This document shows positions 7,699 through 16,326 of a stretch of 64,000 nucleotides of DNA, one piece after another; within the stretch, counting starts at the first letter, position 1; each line of letters opens with the position of its first letter. Where the stretch lies: the NCBI RefSeq assembly GCF_016862635.1, contig NZ_BONI01000012.1:31111-95110 (forward strand), given 5' to 3'. This stretch comes from Catellatospora coxensis (GTDB lineage: Bacteria; Actinomycetota; Actinomycetes; Mycobacteriales; Micromonosporaceae). The notes under the pieces are model-generated. The model searched no databases. It was not told the origin of the DNA and worked only from the letters and a program-made list of their open reading frames with translations. The position numbers were made by a program, and so were the translations under genes.

Positions 7699-8949
7699 AT
7701 GGCCACGCTGACCAGGGTCTTCGTCGCCCGGCTCGCAGGCCTGCCCGTCTACGACCCGAACGGCGACCAGGTGGGCCGGGTGCGTGACGCCGTCGCACGG
7801 CTGCGCCCCGACGGGGCTCCGTCGGTCGTCGGCCTGGTCGCGGAGATGCCGCTGCGGCGGCAGATCTTCCTGCCGATCGCCCGGGTCACCTCGATCGACG
7901 CCGACAGCGTGGTGCTCGGCTCCGGCACCATCAACCTGCGCCGCTTCCAGAAGGGCCCGGCCGAGCTGATGGTGCTCGCCGACCTGCTCGACCGGCGGAT
8001 CACCACGCCCAGCGGCACCCCCGCCACCGTGGTGGACGTCGCCATGGAGTCCGACCGGGCCGGGCAGTGGAACCTCGGCCGCGTCGCCGTACGCGACGTG
8101 ACCAGCCGGCTGAGCCGGCGCGGCCAGCTGCACCAGTTCGAGTGGCACGAGCTGACCGGCCTCGTCGACGCGGGGGCGCTGCAGGGCACCGGGGCGCTGC
8201 TGTCGGTGCTCGAGAAGATGCGCCCGGCCGACCTCGCCAACGCGCTGCAGGACCTGCCCGACCAGCGCCGGCACGCGGTCGCCGCGGCCCTGGACGACGA
8301 GCGGCTGGCCGACGTGCTGGAGGAACTGCCCGAGCACGCCCAGGTCGACATCCTGGCCCGGCTGGACCGCGAACGCGCCGCCGACGTGCTGGAGGAGATG
8401 GACGCCGACGACGCCGCCGACCTGCTCGCCGAGCTGCCGCCGACCGAGCGGGCGCTGCTGCTCGACCTGATGGAGCCGGAGGAGTCCGCGCCGGTGCGGG
8501 CCCTGATGCAGTACCGGCCGAACACCGCGGGCGCGATGATGACCAGCGAGCCGGTGATCCTGACCCCGGACGCGACCGTCGCCGACGCGCTGGCCCGCAT
8601 CCGGGAGAAGAGCCTGTCCCCGGCGCTGGCCGCGCAGGTGTTCGTGTGCCGTGCCCCGATCGACACGCCGACCGGGCGCTACCTGGGCGTGGTGCACTTC
8701 CAGCGGCTGCTGCGCGAGCCGCCCGGCGACCTGCTCGGCGGGGTCCTGGAACGCGACATCACGCCGCTGTCGCCGAGCCTGCCGCTGGCCGACGTCACCC
8801 GCCGGATGGCGACCTACAACCTGGTCGCGATCGCGGTGGTGGACTCGACCGACCGGCTGGTCGGCGCGGTGACCGTGGACGACGTGCTCGACCACCTGCT
8901 GCCGCGGGACTGGCGGGAGCAGGAACGCGCCGCGGACCGCACCACATGA
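7699..8949 (+). CDS. PRC-barrel / MgtE N-domain / CBS-pair protein without a channel domain
   Basis: 416 residues, apparently soluble. Residues ~1-130 form PRC-barrel-like beta segments (GLPVYDPNGDQVGRVRDAV). About 150-275 is a superhelical MgtE N-terminal domain with repeated helices (MRPADLANALQDLP, LADVLEELPEHAQVDIL, DADDAADLLAELP). About 280-410 is a CBS pair (AGAMMTSEPVILTPDATVADAL; YNLVAIAVVDSTDRLVGAVTVDDVLDHL). The membrane pore of MgtE magnesium channels is absent, as in mycobacterial Rv1232c, which lies in the same neighbourhood. A Mg2+-sensing or scaffold role is inference. Followed by a DUF1003 gene. Confidence 0.8.
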   Translation: MATLTRVFVARLAGLPVYDPNGDQVGRVRDAVARLRPDGAPSVVGLVAEMPLRRQIFLPIARVTSIDADSVVLGSGTINLRRFQKGPAELMVLADLLDRRITTPSGTPATVVDVAMESDRAGQWNLGRVAVRDVTSRLSRRGQLHQFEWHELTGLVDAGALQGTGALLSVLEKMRPADLANALQDLPDQRRHAVAAALDDERLADVLEELPEHAQVDILARLDRERAADVLEEMDADDAADLLAELPPTERALLLDLMEPEESAPVRALMQYRPNTAGAMMTSEPVILTPDATVADALARIREKSLSPALAAQVFVCRAPIDTPTGRYLGVVHFQRLLREPPGDLLGGVLERDITPLSPSLPLADVTRRMATYNLVAIAVVDSTDRLVGAVTVDDVLDHLLPRDWREQERAADRTT

Positions 8950-9016
8950 GCGAGCTTCGCGAGCGAGTCAGCAGGCTCAGCAGGCATGCCACCGACGAGC
9001 GCAGCGAGGAGGAGGC
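8950..9016 (+). repeat. Spacer of GAGCG-type imperfect repeats
   Basis: The 67 bases between the two genes consist of imperfect repeats: palindromic AGCGAGCTTCGCGAGCGAG, two AGCAGGC words, and GAGCGCAGCGAGGAGGAGGC. The last part supplies a GAGGAGGAGG ribosome-binding site 3-5 bases before ATG 9017. Confidence 0.5.
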
Positions 9017-9547
9017 ATGAGCGACCGCCTGGACCAGCCCCGGGAGCCGCACACCATCCGCCTGCCTCGCTGGGATCCCGACAAGTTCGGCAACTTCGCG
9101 GAGAAGTTCGCCCGCTTCATGGGCACCGCGAAGTTCATCGTCTACATGACGGTCTTCGTGATCGTCTGGATCCTGCTCAACCTGATCGGCGTGTTCGGGC
9201 TGCAGTGGGACCCGTACCCGTTCATCCTGCTCAACCTGTTCTTCAGCACCCAGGCCTCGTACGCGGCGCCGCTGATCCTGCTCGCCCAGAACCGCCAGGC
9301 CGACCGGGACCGGCTGACCCTGGACGAGGACCGCCGCCGCGCCCAGGCGCAGAAGGCGGACACGGAGTACCTGGCCCGGGAGATCGCGTCGCTGCGCATG
9401 GCACTCAACGAGGTGGCGACCCGCGACTACATCCGCTCCGAGCTGCTCAAGCTGGCCGAGGAGCTGGACGACGCGGCGAACCGGCGGCACCAGCAGGAGA
9501 AGGCCGAGCGCAAGGAAAAGAAGAGCCGCGCGTCGCAAGGGGCATGA
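9017..9547 (+). CDS. DUF1003 membrane protein
   Basis: 176 residues. Soluble N-terminus (LPRWDPDKFGNFAEKFARFMG), two close transmembrane helices near 45-65 (FIVYMTVFVIVWILLNLIGVF) and 74-95 (FILLNLFFSTQASYAAPLILL), then the DUF1003 hallmark AQNRQADRDR and a long charged coiled-coil ending in a Lys/Glu-rich tail. The family is common in bacteria with unknown function; membrane location is clear. It follows the MgtE-N/CBS gene on the same strand and is probably co-transcribed. Confidence 0.85.
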   Translation: MSDRLDQPREPHTIRLPRWDPDKFGNFAEKFARFMGTAKFIVYMTVFVIVWILLNLIGVFGLQWDPYPFILLNLFFSTQASYAAPLILLAQNRQADRDRLTLDEDRRRAQAQKADTEYLAREIASLRMALNEVATRDYIRSELLKLAEELDDAANRRHQQEKAERKEKKSRASQGA

Positions 9548-9663
9548 CGCGCGGCTGGTTCGTCTGATGGTCCCACGATCGGGCGAACCGGGGCAATGGG
9601 TTGCGAGAATGTTGCGCGTACCACCCGGCCCTCGCGTTGCCCGGCCATGATCGATGCCGCGGG

Positions 9664-9669
9664 TAGCAT
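9664..9669 (+). promoter_or_regulatory. Likely -10 of a leaderless mrp transcript
   Basis: TAGCAT lies exactly 6 bases before ATG 9676, with no ribosome-binding site. TTGCCC at 9637-9642 is a possible -35 but with a long spacer (21). Confidence 0.4.
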
Positions 9670-9675
9670 GGGCGC

Positions 9676-10818
9676 ATGTCCACCGCTGTGCACGCCGACG
9701 ACCAGGCAGTCCTGGCCGCGCTCGGCTCCGTGAACGACCCGGAGATCAAGCGTCCCATCACCGAGCTCGGCATGGTCGAGTCGGTGAAGGTCGACGCGGG
9801 TGTGGCGTACGTCCGCATCCTGCTCACCGTCGCCGGCTGCCCTCTCAAGGACACCCTGCGCACCGACATCACCGCGGCCGCGACGACCGTCGCCGGGGTG
9901 ACCGCGGTCGAGATCGACTTCGGTGTGATGAGCCCGGACCAGCGCCAGGACCTGCAGAAGCGGCTGCGCGGGAACGCCGCGGCCGAGCCGGTCATCCCGT
10001 TCGCGCAGCCCGGCAGCCGCACCCGCGTGTACGCGGTCGCCTCCGGCAAGGGCGGCGTCGGCAAGTCCAGCGTCACCGTCAACCTGGCCGCGGCGCTGGC
10101 CGCTCGGGGCCTGTCGGTCGGCGTGGTCGACGCCGACATCTACGGCCACTCGGTGCCCCGCATGCTCGGCGTGCAGGGCCGCCCCACCCAGGTCGAAGAC
10201 ATGATCATGCCGCCGCAGGCGCACGGCGTGAAGGTCATCTCCATCGGTATGTTCACCAGCGGCAACGCCGCCGTCGTCTGGCGCGGGCCGATGCTGCACC
10301 GCGCGCTGCAGCAGTTCCTCGCCGACGTGTACTGGGGCGACCTGGACGTGCTGCTGCTCGACCTGCCCCCGGGCACCGGCGACATCGCCATCTCGCTGGC
10401 CCAGCTGCTGCCGACCGCCGAGATCCTGGTCGTCACCACCCCGCAGGCCGCGGCCGCCGAGGTCGCCGAGCGCGCCGGCGCGATCTCCCTGCAGACCCAC
10501 CAGCGCCTGGTCGGCGTCATCGAGAACATGTCCTGGCTCGAACTTCCCGACGGCAGCAAGATGGAGGTCTTCGGGGCCGGCGGCGGGCAGACCGTGGCCG
10601 ACTCGCTGACCCGCCTCACCGGCGCGTCGGTGCCGCTGCTGGGCCAGATCCCGTTGGACACCGGCGTGCGCGAAGCCGGCGACGACGGCGTGCCCGCCGT
10701 CCTGGCCGGTCCGGACTCCCCCGCCGGCAAGGCCCTCAACGCCATCGCCGACCGCCTGGCCCTGCGCCGCGAGTCCCTCGTCGGCAAGTCCCTCGGCCTC
10801 TCCCCCGCCAAACGCTGA
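9676..10818 (+). CDS. mrp: Mrp/NBP35-family Fe-S carrier ATPase
   Basis: 380 residues. N-terminal MIP18-like domain about 8-95 (DPEIKRPITELGMVESV), then a P-loop ATPase with deviant Walker A GKGGVGKSS near 120, switch DADIYGHSVPRML, Walker B VLLLDLPPGTGD and ENMSW. Family members load Fe-S clusters onto apo-targets. The CxxC pair that bridges a cluster in Mrp/Ind1 proteins is absent: its place in NMSWLELPDGSKMEVFG has no Cys, as in mycobacterial Mrp. Convergent with tatB; the order mrp-tatB-protease resembles Rv1229c-Rv1224-Rv1223. Confidence 0.9.
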   Translation: MSTAVHADDQAVLAALGSVNDPEIKRPITELGMVESVKVDAGVAYVRILLTVAGCPLKDTLRTDITAAATTVAGVTAVEIDFGVMSPDQRQDLQKRLRGNAAAEPVIPFAQPGSRTRVYAVASGKGGVGKSSVTVNLAAALAARGLSVGVVDADIYGHSVPRMLGVQGRPTQVEDMIMPPQAHGVKVISIGMFTSGNAAVVWRGPMLHRALQQFLADVYWGDLDVLLLDLPPGTGDIAISLAQLLPTAEILVVTTPQAAAAEVAERAGAISLQTHQRLVGVIENMSWLELPDGSKMEVFGAGGGQTVADSLTRLTGASVPLLGQIPLDTGVREAGDDGVPAVLAGPDSPAGKALNAIADRLALRRESLVGKSLGLSPAKR

Positions 10819-10869
10819 CCCACCCGGCACAAGAGGGTGGGCGCCGCCGCCGGGCGGTGCCGGGGTGGG
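10819..10869. terminator. Hairpin between convergent mrp and tatB
   Basis: Arms CCCACCCGGCAC (10819-10830) and GTGCCGGGGTGGG (10857-10869) pair with a single bulged G. No T run. The position between convergent stops suggests termination in both directions. Confidence 0.55.
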
Positions 10870-11286
10870 TCAGGTGGCGTCGTCGAAGCGGGTCGCGACG
10901 GGGGTGGCGGGGGTTGAGGACGCGCTGGTGGGGGTGGCGGAGGCCATGGCGTTGACGTTGGCCTTGGTCTCGGCGGCCAGCTTGCCGGCGTTGTTCAGCT
11001 CGCCTCGCAGGTCGTCGTAGATGCCCGACAGCGGCTTGCGGAGGGCGGCCTCGTCCTCCTCGCTGAGCAGGTGCTTGCGGACGAACGCCTTCGGGTTGAG
11101 GTCCTCGAGCTTGATGTCGGTGCCGAGTTCCTTGCTCAGGTCGCCGGTGGCGTTGGTGGCCATGGCGCGCAGCCCGCGCAGCATCCGCATGCCGTCACTG
11201 ATGACCTTGGGCAACCGCTCGCCGAAGATCAACAGCGCGAGCAGCAGGAGCGCAATGAACTCCGGTGTGCCCAGGTTATCGAACAC
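10870..11286 (-). CDS. tatB: Sec-independent protein translocase TatB
   Basis: 138 residues. Single N-terminal transmembrane helix (FIALLLLALLIFGERLPK, about 9-24), the conserved Glu/Pro hinge (GERLPKV), an amphipathic helix (GMRMLRGLRAMATNATGDL) and a long soluble tail ending in a Thr/Pro/Ala-rich region. TatB binds twin-arginine signal peptides in the TatBC receptor. The length and long tail fit TatB better than TatA. GTG start with GGAGG 6 bases upstream. It lies downstream of the HtrA-like protease on the same strand, as in mycobacteria. Confidence 0.9.
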   Translation of the reverse strand: MFDNLGTPEFIALLLLALLIFGERLPKVISDGMRMLRGLRAMATNATGDLSKELGTDIKLEDLNPKAFVRKHLLSEEDEAALRKPLSGIYDDLRGELNNAGKLAAETKANVNAMASATPTSASSTPATPVATRFDDAT

Positions 11287-11350
11287 CGCTACCTCCCGAC
11301 TGTGGCCGCCGTCGCAAGGGTACGTGTGCGACGGCCGGACAGGCCACCCC

Positions 11351-12622
11351 TCAGTCGGCGTCAGCGACGAGTGTCACGGCAGCGTTATGGCTGGTAGACC
11401 CGCGTTTGTAGGTCACTTCGACCACCTCACCCGGTGCAGTTTTCCGCACAAGTGCGATGAGGTCCGTGGGCTCGCTGAGCGGCCGGCGGTCGAAGCTGGT
11501 CACCACGTCACCGGTGCGCAGGCCCGCCTCGGCGGCCGGTCCGGTGGCCGTCACCTCGCCCAGGCGCACCCCGCCGGCCGGGCCGCGGAACGACTCCTCG
11601 ACCTCCGCGCCGATCACCGTACGGTGCGCCCGGCCCGCGGAGATGATCTCCTCGGCGACCCGGCGGGCGTGGTTGATCGGGATGGCGAAGGCCAGCCCGA
11701 TGTTGCCGGCCGACTCCTCGCTGCCCGCCATCGACTTGATCACGGCGTTGATCCCGACGACCTGGCCCGCGGCGTCGACCAGCGGGCCGCCCGAGTTGCC
11801 GTGGTTGACCGCGGCGTCGGTCTGGATCGCGGCGTAGTACCTGGTCGTGCCGTTCTCGGCGTCCGTGGCGATGGGCCGGTCCAGCGCGCTGACGATGCCC
11901 GCGGTGACGGTGCCGCGCAGTGCCAGCGGCGAGCCGATCGCGACCACGGCGTCGCCCACCGCGACCGCGTCGGAGTCGCCCAGCATCGCCGGGTGCAGCT
12001 CGGGGCGCTTGACCTGGAGGACCGCGACATCCGACTCGGGGTCGGAGCCGATCACCTTCGCCGGGGAGCTGGTGCCGTCGTCGAATATGACGCTCACCAC
12101 GCCGGAGCTGCCGGACACGACGTGGTCGTTGGTGATGATGTGGCCGTCGGCGCTGGCCACGAAGCCCGAGCCGAGCGACACGCTGCCGTCCACCGGCACC
12201 CGGACAGTGACCACGCTGGGCAGCAACAGGCTGGCCACGGCGGCCAGCGACTCGGGGGCGCGCTGCGGTGGGGAGGCGGTCGAGCCGAGGATCGAGCGGG
12301 CGGTCTGGCGGTCGTCGCTGAAGCGCACGCCCATCGCGCCGCCGAGCACCCCGGCCAGTACGCCCGCGAGGACGGCCGCTCCGGCGACTGTCCACAACGT
12401 ACGACGTCGGGTATGGTCGGGCTCGGCCAACGGCTCCGGCTCGGGCGCGTGCGCGCGCTCGGCGGGTGGCACGAGCGCCACCGGCGAGTGCGGATCGCGC
12501 CACGGATCGTTGAGCGCATCGGACCACCAAAACGACGCCGGAGGTGCGACGGCCGGCGGCGTCTGCTGCGCTGCCGTCCAGTCGTCGTCATCCGGCCGGC
12601 GATAACCCCAGCCGTCGGTCAC
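11351..12622 (-). CDS. Membrane-anchored HtrA-like trypsin-type serine protease with PDZ domain
   Basis: 423 residues, GTG start. Cytoplasmic Pro-rich N-terminus, one transmembrane helix at 76-98, then an extracytoplasmic protease domain. Catalytic triad: H167 (TNDHVV), D198 (ESDVAVL), S277 (GNSGGP). A C-terminal PDZ domain covers about 330-423 (GEVTATGPAAEAGLRTGDVVTSFDRRPL). HtrA/DegP-type enzymes degrade misfolded envelope proteins. It sits next to tatB as Rv1223 does, but the sigE-rseA pair that lies upstream in mycobacteria is not here; an O-methyltransferase gene starts divergently only 81 bases away. Confidence 0.9.
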   Translation of the reverse strand: MTDGWGYRRPDDDDWTAAQQTPPAVAPPASFWWSDALNDPWRDPHSPVALVPPAERAHAPEPEPLAEPDHTRRRTLWTVAGAAVLAGVLAGVLGGAMGVRFSDDRQTARSILGSTASPPQRAPESLAAVASLLLPSVVTVRVPVDGSVSLGSGFVASADGHIITNDHVVSGSSGVVSVIFDDGTSSPAKVIGSDPESDVAVLQVKRPELHPAMLGDSDAVAVGDAVVAIGSPLALRGTVTAGIVSALDRPIATDAENGTTRYYAAIQTDAAVNHGNSGGPLVDAAGQVVGINAVIKSMAGSEESAGNIGLAFAIPINHARRVAEEIISAGRAHRTVIGAEVEESFRGPAGGVRLGEVTATGPAAEAGLRTGDVVTSFDRRPLSEPTDLIALVRKTAPGEVVEVTYKRGSTSHNAAVTLVADAD

Positions 12623-12703
12623 TGAACCAGCCCTCCGTCCCGTTCCCGGTTTCAGGATGGCACGGTTTCAACGTGAAAAATCACTGTTCACGGAAGGTGC
12701 CCC

Positions 12704-13318
12704 ATGACGACGCTGCATCGCCAGCCCGGTAGCGCAGGCGACTTCATCGCGTCGTTCGTCCCCGAAGACGTGATCGCGCAGACGGCCCGCGGACTGGCCG
12801 TCGAGGTGGGTCTGCAGCCGGTCGCGCCGGCGGTCGGCGCGGCGCTGCGCATGCTGGCCGGGGCCTGTGCGGCGAAGGCGGTCGTCGAGATCGGCACCGG
12901 CACCGGGGTCAGCGGCCTGTGGCTGCTGCGCGGGATGCGCGCCGACGGCGTGCTGACCACCATCGACCGCGAGTCCGAGCACCAGCGTATGGCGCGGCGG
13001 CTGTTCACGGAGGCCGGCTTCTCCGCCTCGCGGGCCCGGGTGATCACCGGCCGGGCACTGGAGGTGCTGCCCCGGCTCGCCGACGGCGCCTACGACCTGA
13101 TCTTCGTCGACGCCGACCCGACCGAGTACGCCGCGTTCATGGACGCCGCCGCCCGGCTGCTGCGGCCTGGTGGCGTGGTCGTCCTGCACGGCGTCCTGAC
13201 CAGCGGCCGCGACGTCTTCACGGTCCGCGACCTGGCCTACGCCGTACGCGACGACGACACCTGGCAGCCCGCCCTGCTCCCCCTCGGCGAAGGCCTCCTC
13301 GCCGCCGTGAAGTCCTGA
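12704..13318 (+). CDS. O-methyltransferase (CCoAOMT/COG4122-like)
   Basis: 204 residues. SAM motif I VVEIGTGTGVSGLWLL at about 60-75, acidic TTIDRE at 85-90, metal/substrate region LIFVDADPTEYAAFM near 132-146, and RPGGVVVLHGVL. This is the small cation-dependent O-methyltransferase type that Rv1220c represents next to sigE in M. tuberculosis. The natural substrate is unknown. GGAAGG at 12692-12697 precedes ATG 12704. The upstream gap of 81 bases is shared with the divergent protease and has GTGAA/TTCAC at 12673-12691, a possible operator. Confidence 0.85.
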   Translation: MTTLHRQPGSAGDFIASFVPEDVIAQTARGLAVEVGLQPVAPAVGAALRMLAGACAAKAVVEIGTGTGVSGLWLLRGMRADGVLTTIDRESEHQRMARRLFTEAGFSASRARVITGRALEVLPRLADGAYDLIFVDADPTEYAAFMDAAARLLRPGGVVVLHGVLTSGRDVFTVRDLAYAVRDDDTWQPALLPLGEGLLAAVKS

Positions 13319-13342
13319 CCCCGTTCGCAACAGGTGGGCGGG

Positions 13343-14797
13343 TCAGGAGACGGTGGTGAGCCAGCGGACGAGGGTGCGTACGCCCCAGCCGGTCGCGCCC
13401 TTGGTGAGCTCGGCGTCGGGGGACGCGGACCAGGCGGGCGAGGACATGTCGATGTGCACCCACCGGTCGCGCAGGCTGCCCGCGAACTCGCGCAGGTAGA
13501 GCGCCGCCGTGATCGTCCCCGGGTTGCCCGCCGCGTTGTCCAGGTCGGCGATGTCCGAGGACACGTCCCCGGCGTACTCCTCCGCCAGCGGCAGCCGCCA
13601 CACCGGCTCCCCGGCCGCGGCGCCCGCCGCGGTGAAGCCGCCGATCAGCTCCTCGTTGGCGCTGAACAGGGCGGCGGTCTTCTTGCCGAGCGCGATCCGC
13701 GAGGCGCCGGTCAGCGTGGCGAGGTCGATCAGCAGGTCGGGGCCGAGGTTCTCCACCGCGTACGCCATGGCGTCGCCGAGCACGACCCGGCCCTCGGCGT
13801 CGGTGCTGCGCACCTCGGAGGTGAGGCCGCCGTAGTGGGTGACCACGTCGCCGGAGCGCCAGGCGCTGCCGGAGACCATGTTCTCGGCCAGCGGGGCGAG
13901 CGCGGTGACGCGCACCGGCAGGCCCAGGTCGGCGACGGCGAGCAGCGCGCCGACGACCGCGGCCGCGCCGCCCATGTCCTTGCGCATCAGCTGCATGGCG
14001 TCGTTGGGCTTGATGTCGATGCCGCCGGTGTCGTACGTGATGCCCTTGCCGACCAGCACCACGTGCTTCGTCGCGCCCTCGGGCGACCAGCTCAGCTCCA
14101 GCAGGCGGGGTTCGTTCACGGAGCCGCCGCCGACGGCGAGGATGCCGCCGAAGCCCTCGGCCTCCAGCTGGTCGCGCTCGCGCACGGTGACCGTCACGCC
14201 GTCGCCGACGCGCTCGCGCACCTGGCGTACGAACCATTCGGGTGTCTTGGTCAGCGACGGGGTGTTGGTGAGGTCCCGGGCGAACCGGGTGTGCCCGGCC
14301 ACGACGCGGGTCGTCGCGAGCACGGCCTCCCGCTCGGGGCTGCCCGCGACGGCGACGACGACCTCGGTCAGCTTCGGCGTGGCCTCGGGCTTCTCCTCCG
14401 CGACGCGGAACCGGTACGACGCCAGCCACAGGCCCTCGGCCAGGCCGCGCAGCGCGGCGTCGGTCAGGTCGGCGGGAGCGAGCACGGTGAGCACCGACTC
14501 CTTGGCCGCGGCACGGGCCAGCGCGGCGCCGGCCGCCCGCCAGCCCGGCTCGTCACCGGAGCCGACTCCGACCAGCAGCGCCTTCGACGGCTCACGCAGC
14601 GGCCGCGGCAGCGTCTGGAGGGCGCCGGCCGAGCCCTTGTGCTCGGTCGCGGCGAGGAATGCGTCCACCTCGGCGGCGACGTCGGAGGGCAGCACCGCGA
14701 GCGGTGTGCCCGCCGTGGACTCGCCCTCGGCGGTGCCCACCGGGCACGCGACGGTTCCGGCGAGATCCGCCGCGCCGTCCAGTCGAATCGAGATCAT
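13343..14797 (-). CDS. pepA: Leucyl aminopeptidase (M17)
   Basis: 484 residues, usual family length. Two-metal aminopeptidase: C-terminal catalytic domain with GKGITYDTGGIDIKP (Lys and Asp metal ligands, near 248) and STDAEGRVVLGDAMAYA near 330, where Asp, Glu and Arg of the NTDAEGR signature are kept and Asn is replaced by Ser. The N-terminal ~170 residues form the macrodomain-like region. Cytosolic; trims N-terminal Leu and similar residues and Cys-Gly dipeptides. Convergent with the O-methyltransferase, 24 bases apart. Confidence 0.92.
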   Translation of the reverse strand: MISIRLDGAADLAGTVACPVGTAEGESTAGTPLAVLPSDVAAEVDAFLAATEHKGSAGALQTLPRPLREPSKALLVGVGSGDEPGWRAAGAALARAAAKESVLTVLAPADLTDAALRGLAEGLWLASYRFRVAEEKPEATPKLTEVVVAVAGSPEREAVLATTRVVAGHTRFARDLTNTPSLTKTPEWFVRQVRERVGDGVTVTVRERDQLEAEGFGGILAVGGGSVNEPRLLELSWSPEGATKHVVLVGKGITYDTGGIDIKPNDAMQLMRKDMGGAAAVVGALLAVADLGLPVRVTALAPLAENMVSGSAWRSGDVVTHYGGLTSEVRSTDAEGRVVLGDAMAYAVENLGPDLLIDLATLTGASRIALGKKTAALFSANEELIGGFTAAGAAAGEPVWRLPLAEEYAGDVSSDIADLDNAAGNPGTITAALYLREFAGSLRDRWVHIDMSSPAWSASPDAELTKGATGWGVRTLVRWLTTVS

Positions 14798-15045
14798 CCC
14801 TGCCCCTTCACTGGCTGTGCCGCCGACGCCCCACCGGCCGCCGACCGCCTGACCCTATCGCGCCGCCTCCGGCGCCGGCCGCGACGGAGGCGTAGGCCCG
14901 TGCCCGCCCGGTAGCGGCGCGCCGCCGCGCGGCATACCGGGGTCCAGGACACGTTCCCGCTGGTCAGGAGTGGGTGATGCAATGGGGGTGTGGTGGCTGC
15001 GCGCCACGCCCGGGGCGTGGCACGTGATGCCGGGAGGGATGGGTT
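14798..15045. other. Intergenic stretch without a convincing gene
   Basis: About 250 bases upstream of pepA. No reading frame with a good start and ribosome-binding site was found. GCCACGCCCGGGGCGTGGC at 15003-15021 is a short perfect hairpin of unknown role. It probably holds the pepA promoter, but no clear -10/-35 pair stands out. Confidence 0.4.
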
Positions 15046-15074
15046 GGACGGCCGGGGTGGTGCCCGGCCGGTCC
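15046..15074 (-). terminator. Hairpin after the DUF3117 gene
   Basis: GGACGGCCGGGG (15046-15057) pairs with CCCGGCCGGTCC (15063-15074) just beyond the stop of the minus-strand gene at 15080. No T run in either direction. Confidence 0.5.
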
Positions 15075-15079
15075 CGATG

Positions 15080-15247
15080 TCAGCCGACGGCCAGTTTGAG
15101 GGCCTCGCCGAGAGCGGTGGCCTCGTCTGGTGTCATCTCCACCACAAGCCGCCCGCCGCCTTCCAGCGGCACGCGCATGACGATTCCCCGGCCCTCTTTG
15201 GTGACCTCCAGCGGACCGTCGCCCGTCCGCGGCTTCATCGCCGCCAT
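15080..15247 (-). CDS. DUF3117 small protein
   Basis: 55 residues: starts MAAMKPRTGDGPLEVTKEGR, continues with GIVMRVPLEGGGRLVVEMT and ends LGEALKLAVG. It matches the small actinobacterial DUF3117 family (M. tuberculosis Rv1211), a compact beta-rich protein of unknown function that is almost universally kept in the phylum. GGGGAG lies 6 bases before the ATG at 15247, a clear ribosome-binding site. In mycobacteria it also lies beside tag (Rv1210), which here is 2 kb away. Confidence 0.9.
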   Translation of the reverse strand: MAAMKPRTGDGPLEVTKEGRGIVMRVPLEGGGRLVVEMTPDEATALGEALKLAVG

Positions 15248-15485
15248 GTGTGTCTCCCCTCAGACTTGCCAGACCTGCACCCGGGTGGAATGCAAGACTT
15301 GGCGGGTCTCCCCGCCTGCTCCGCCGACGAAACCTCGCGACGGCTGCCGATGCAGCCTGCCCGCGACGCGCCGTCTTCGTACGCCGTCCGGCACCGCGTG
15401 TGGTTTGGGTGGGGCCACACGAACGGGTGCCGACCAATGATTTTCCCTGATGGACTCCGCTAAGCCCAAACCGGGCCGGTCACGG

Positions 15486-15524
15486 TGTGACATCATCTCG
15501 CCAGCACAGTTCACATCTGTCACA
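15486..15524. promoter_or_regulatory. Inverted repeat upstream of the PaaX-type regulator
   Basis: TGTGAC (15486-15491) and GTCACA (15519-15524) are complementary and end 10 bases before ATG 15535. Position and symmetry suit an autoregulatory operator. CACAAT at 15521-15526 could be the -10. Function is inferred only. Confidence 0.35.
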
Positions 15525-15534
15525 ATCACCCCTC

Positions 15535-16326
15535 ATGCAGGCCCGTTCCGCACTCTTCGACCTCTACGGCGATCACCTGCGGCAACGTGGTGGCAGAGCC
15601 GCCATCGCGGCCCTGATCCGGCTGCTCGCGCCGCTCGGCATCGCCGCACCGGCGGTACGTACCGCGGTGTCCCGCATGGTGCGACAAGGCTGGCTCGCCC
15701 CGGTGCGACTGCCCGCCGGACCGGGTTACCAGCTCACCCCGCGGGCCGTACGCCGCCTCGACGAGGCCGCCGCCCGCATCTACCGGACCGGCCGCAGCTC
15801 CTGGGACGGCCATTTCGACCTCCTGGTGATCTCCGCCCCGGAAGCCCGCACCGAGCGCGACCGGCTCGCCGCCGAGCTCGCGTTCCTCGGCTACGGGCGG
15901 CTGGAGACCGGGGTCTGGCTCGCCGCCCGGCCCGCGGGCGAGGTCGACCAGTTGCTGGCCGACGCCGGGGTGCGCTTCGAGCGCTTCTCCGCGGCGCACA
16001 CCGGCGGGGATACCGGCGCCCGCGAGCTGATCATGAGAGCGTGGAACGTGCCGGCCGTGGGCGCCTCGTACGCCGGGTTCGTGGCGCAGCTCACGCCGGT
16101 GGTCGGCGCGATCACCCGGCTGACCGACGACCGCACCGCGTACGCGGCCCGGTGCGCCCTGGTGCACGCCTGGCGCGCGTTCCTGTTCCGCGACCCGCAG
16201 CTGCCCGCCTCGCTGCTGCCGCCGGACTGGCCGGGCACCGCCGCGGCCGCCTTCTTCGACCGGCAGGCCGCCCGGCTGCGGCCCGCCGCCGACCGTTTCG
16301 TCGACCACTGCCTCAGGGAGAGCTGA
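15535..16326 (+). CDS. PaaX-family transcriptional regulator
   Basis: 263 residues. N-terminal winged helix (about 1-70: ARSALFDLYGDHLRQRGGRAAI, PAVRTAVSRMVRQGWLAPVR, GYQLTPRAVRRLDEAAARIY), a central PaaX domain (WDGHFDLLVISAPEARTERDRLA) and the C-terminal PaaX region (FRDPQLPASLLPPDWPGTAAAAFF). PaaX proteins repress phenylacetate catabolism genes and respond to phenylacetyl-CoA. The stop overlaps the start of an enoyl-CoA hydratase gene by one base (TGATG), which ties it to acyl-CoA metabolism. The effector here is unproven. Confidence 0.88.
   Translation: MQARSALFDLYGDHLRQRGGRAAIAALIRLLAPLGIAAPAVRTAVSRMVRQGWLAPVRLPAGPGYQLTPRAVRRLDEAAARIYRTGRSSWDGHFDLLVISAPEARTERDRLAAELAFLGYGRLETGVWLAARPAGEVDQLLADAGVRFERFSAAHTGGDTGARELIMRAWNVPAVGASYAGFVAQLTPVVGAITRLTDDRTAYAARCALVHAWRAFLFRDPQLPASLLPPDWPGTAAAAFFDRQAARLRPAADRFVDHCLRES

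Noticed and set aside
8946..9016. Small ORF starting at ATG 8946
   Set aside because: It consists of the GAGCG repeat spacer with no ribosome-binding site and no plausible protein.
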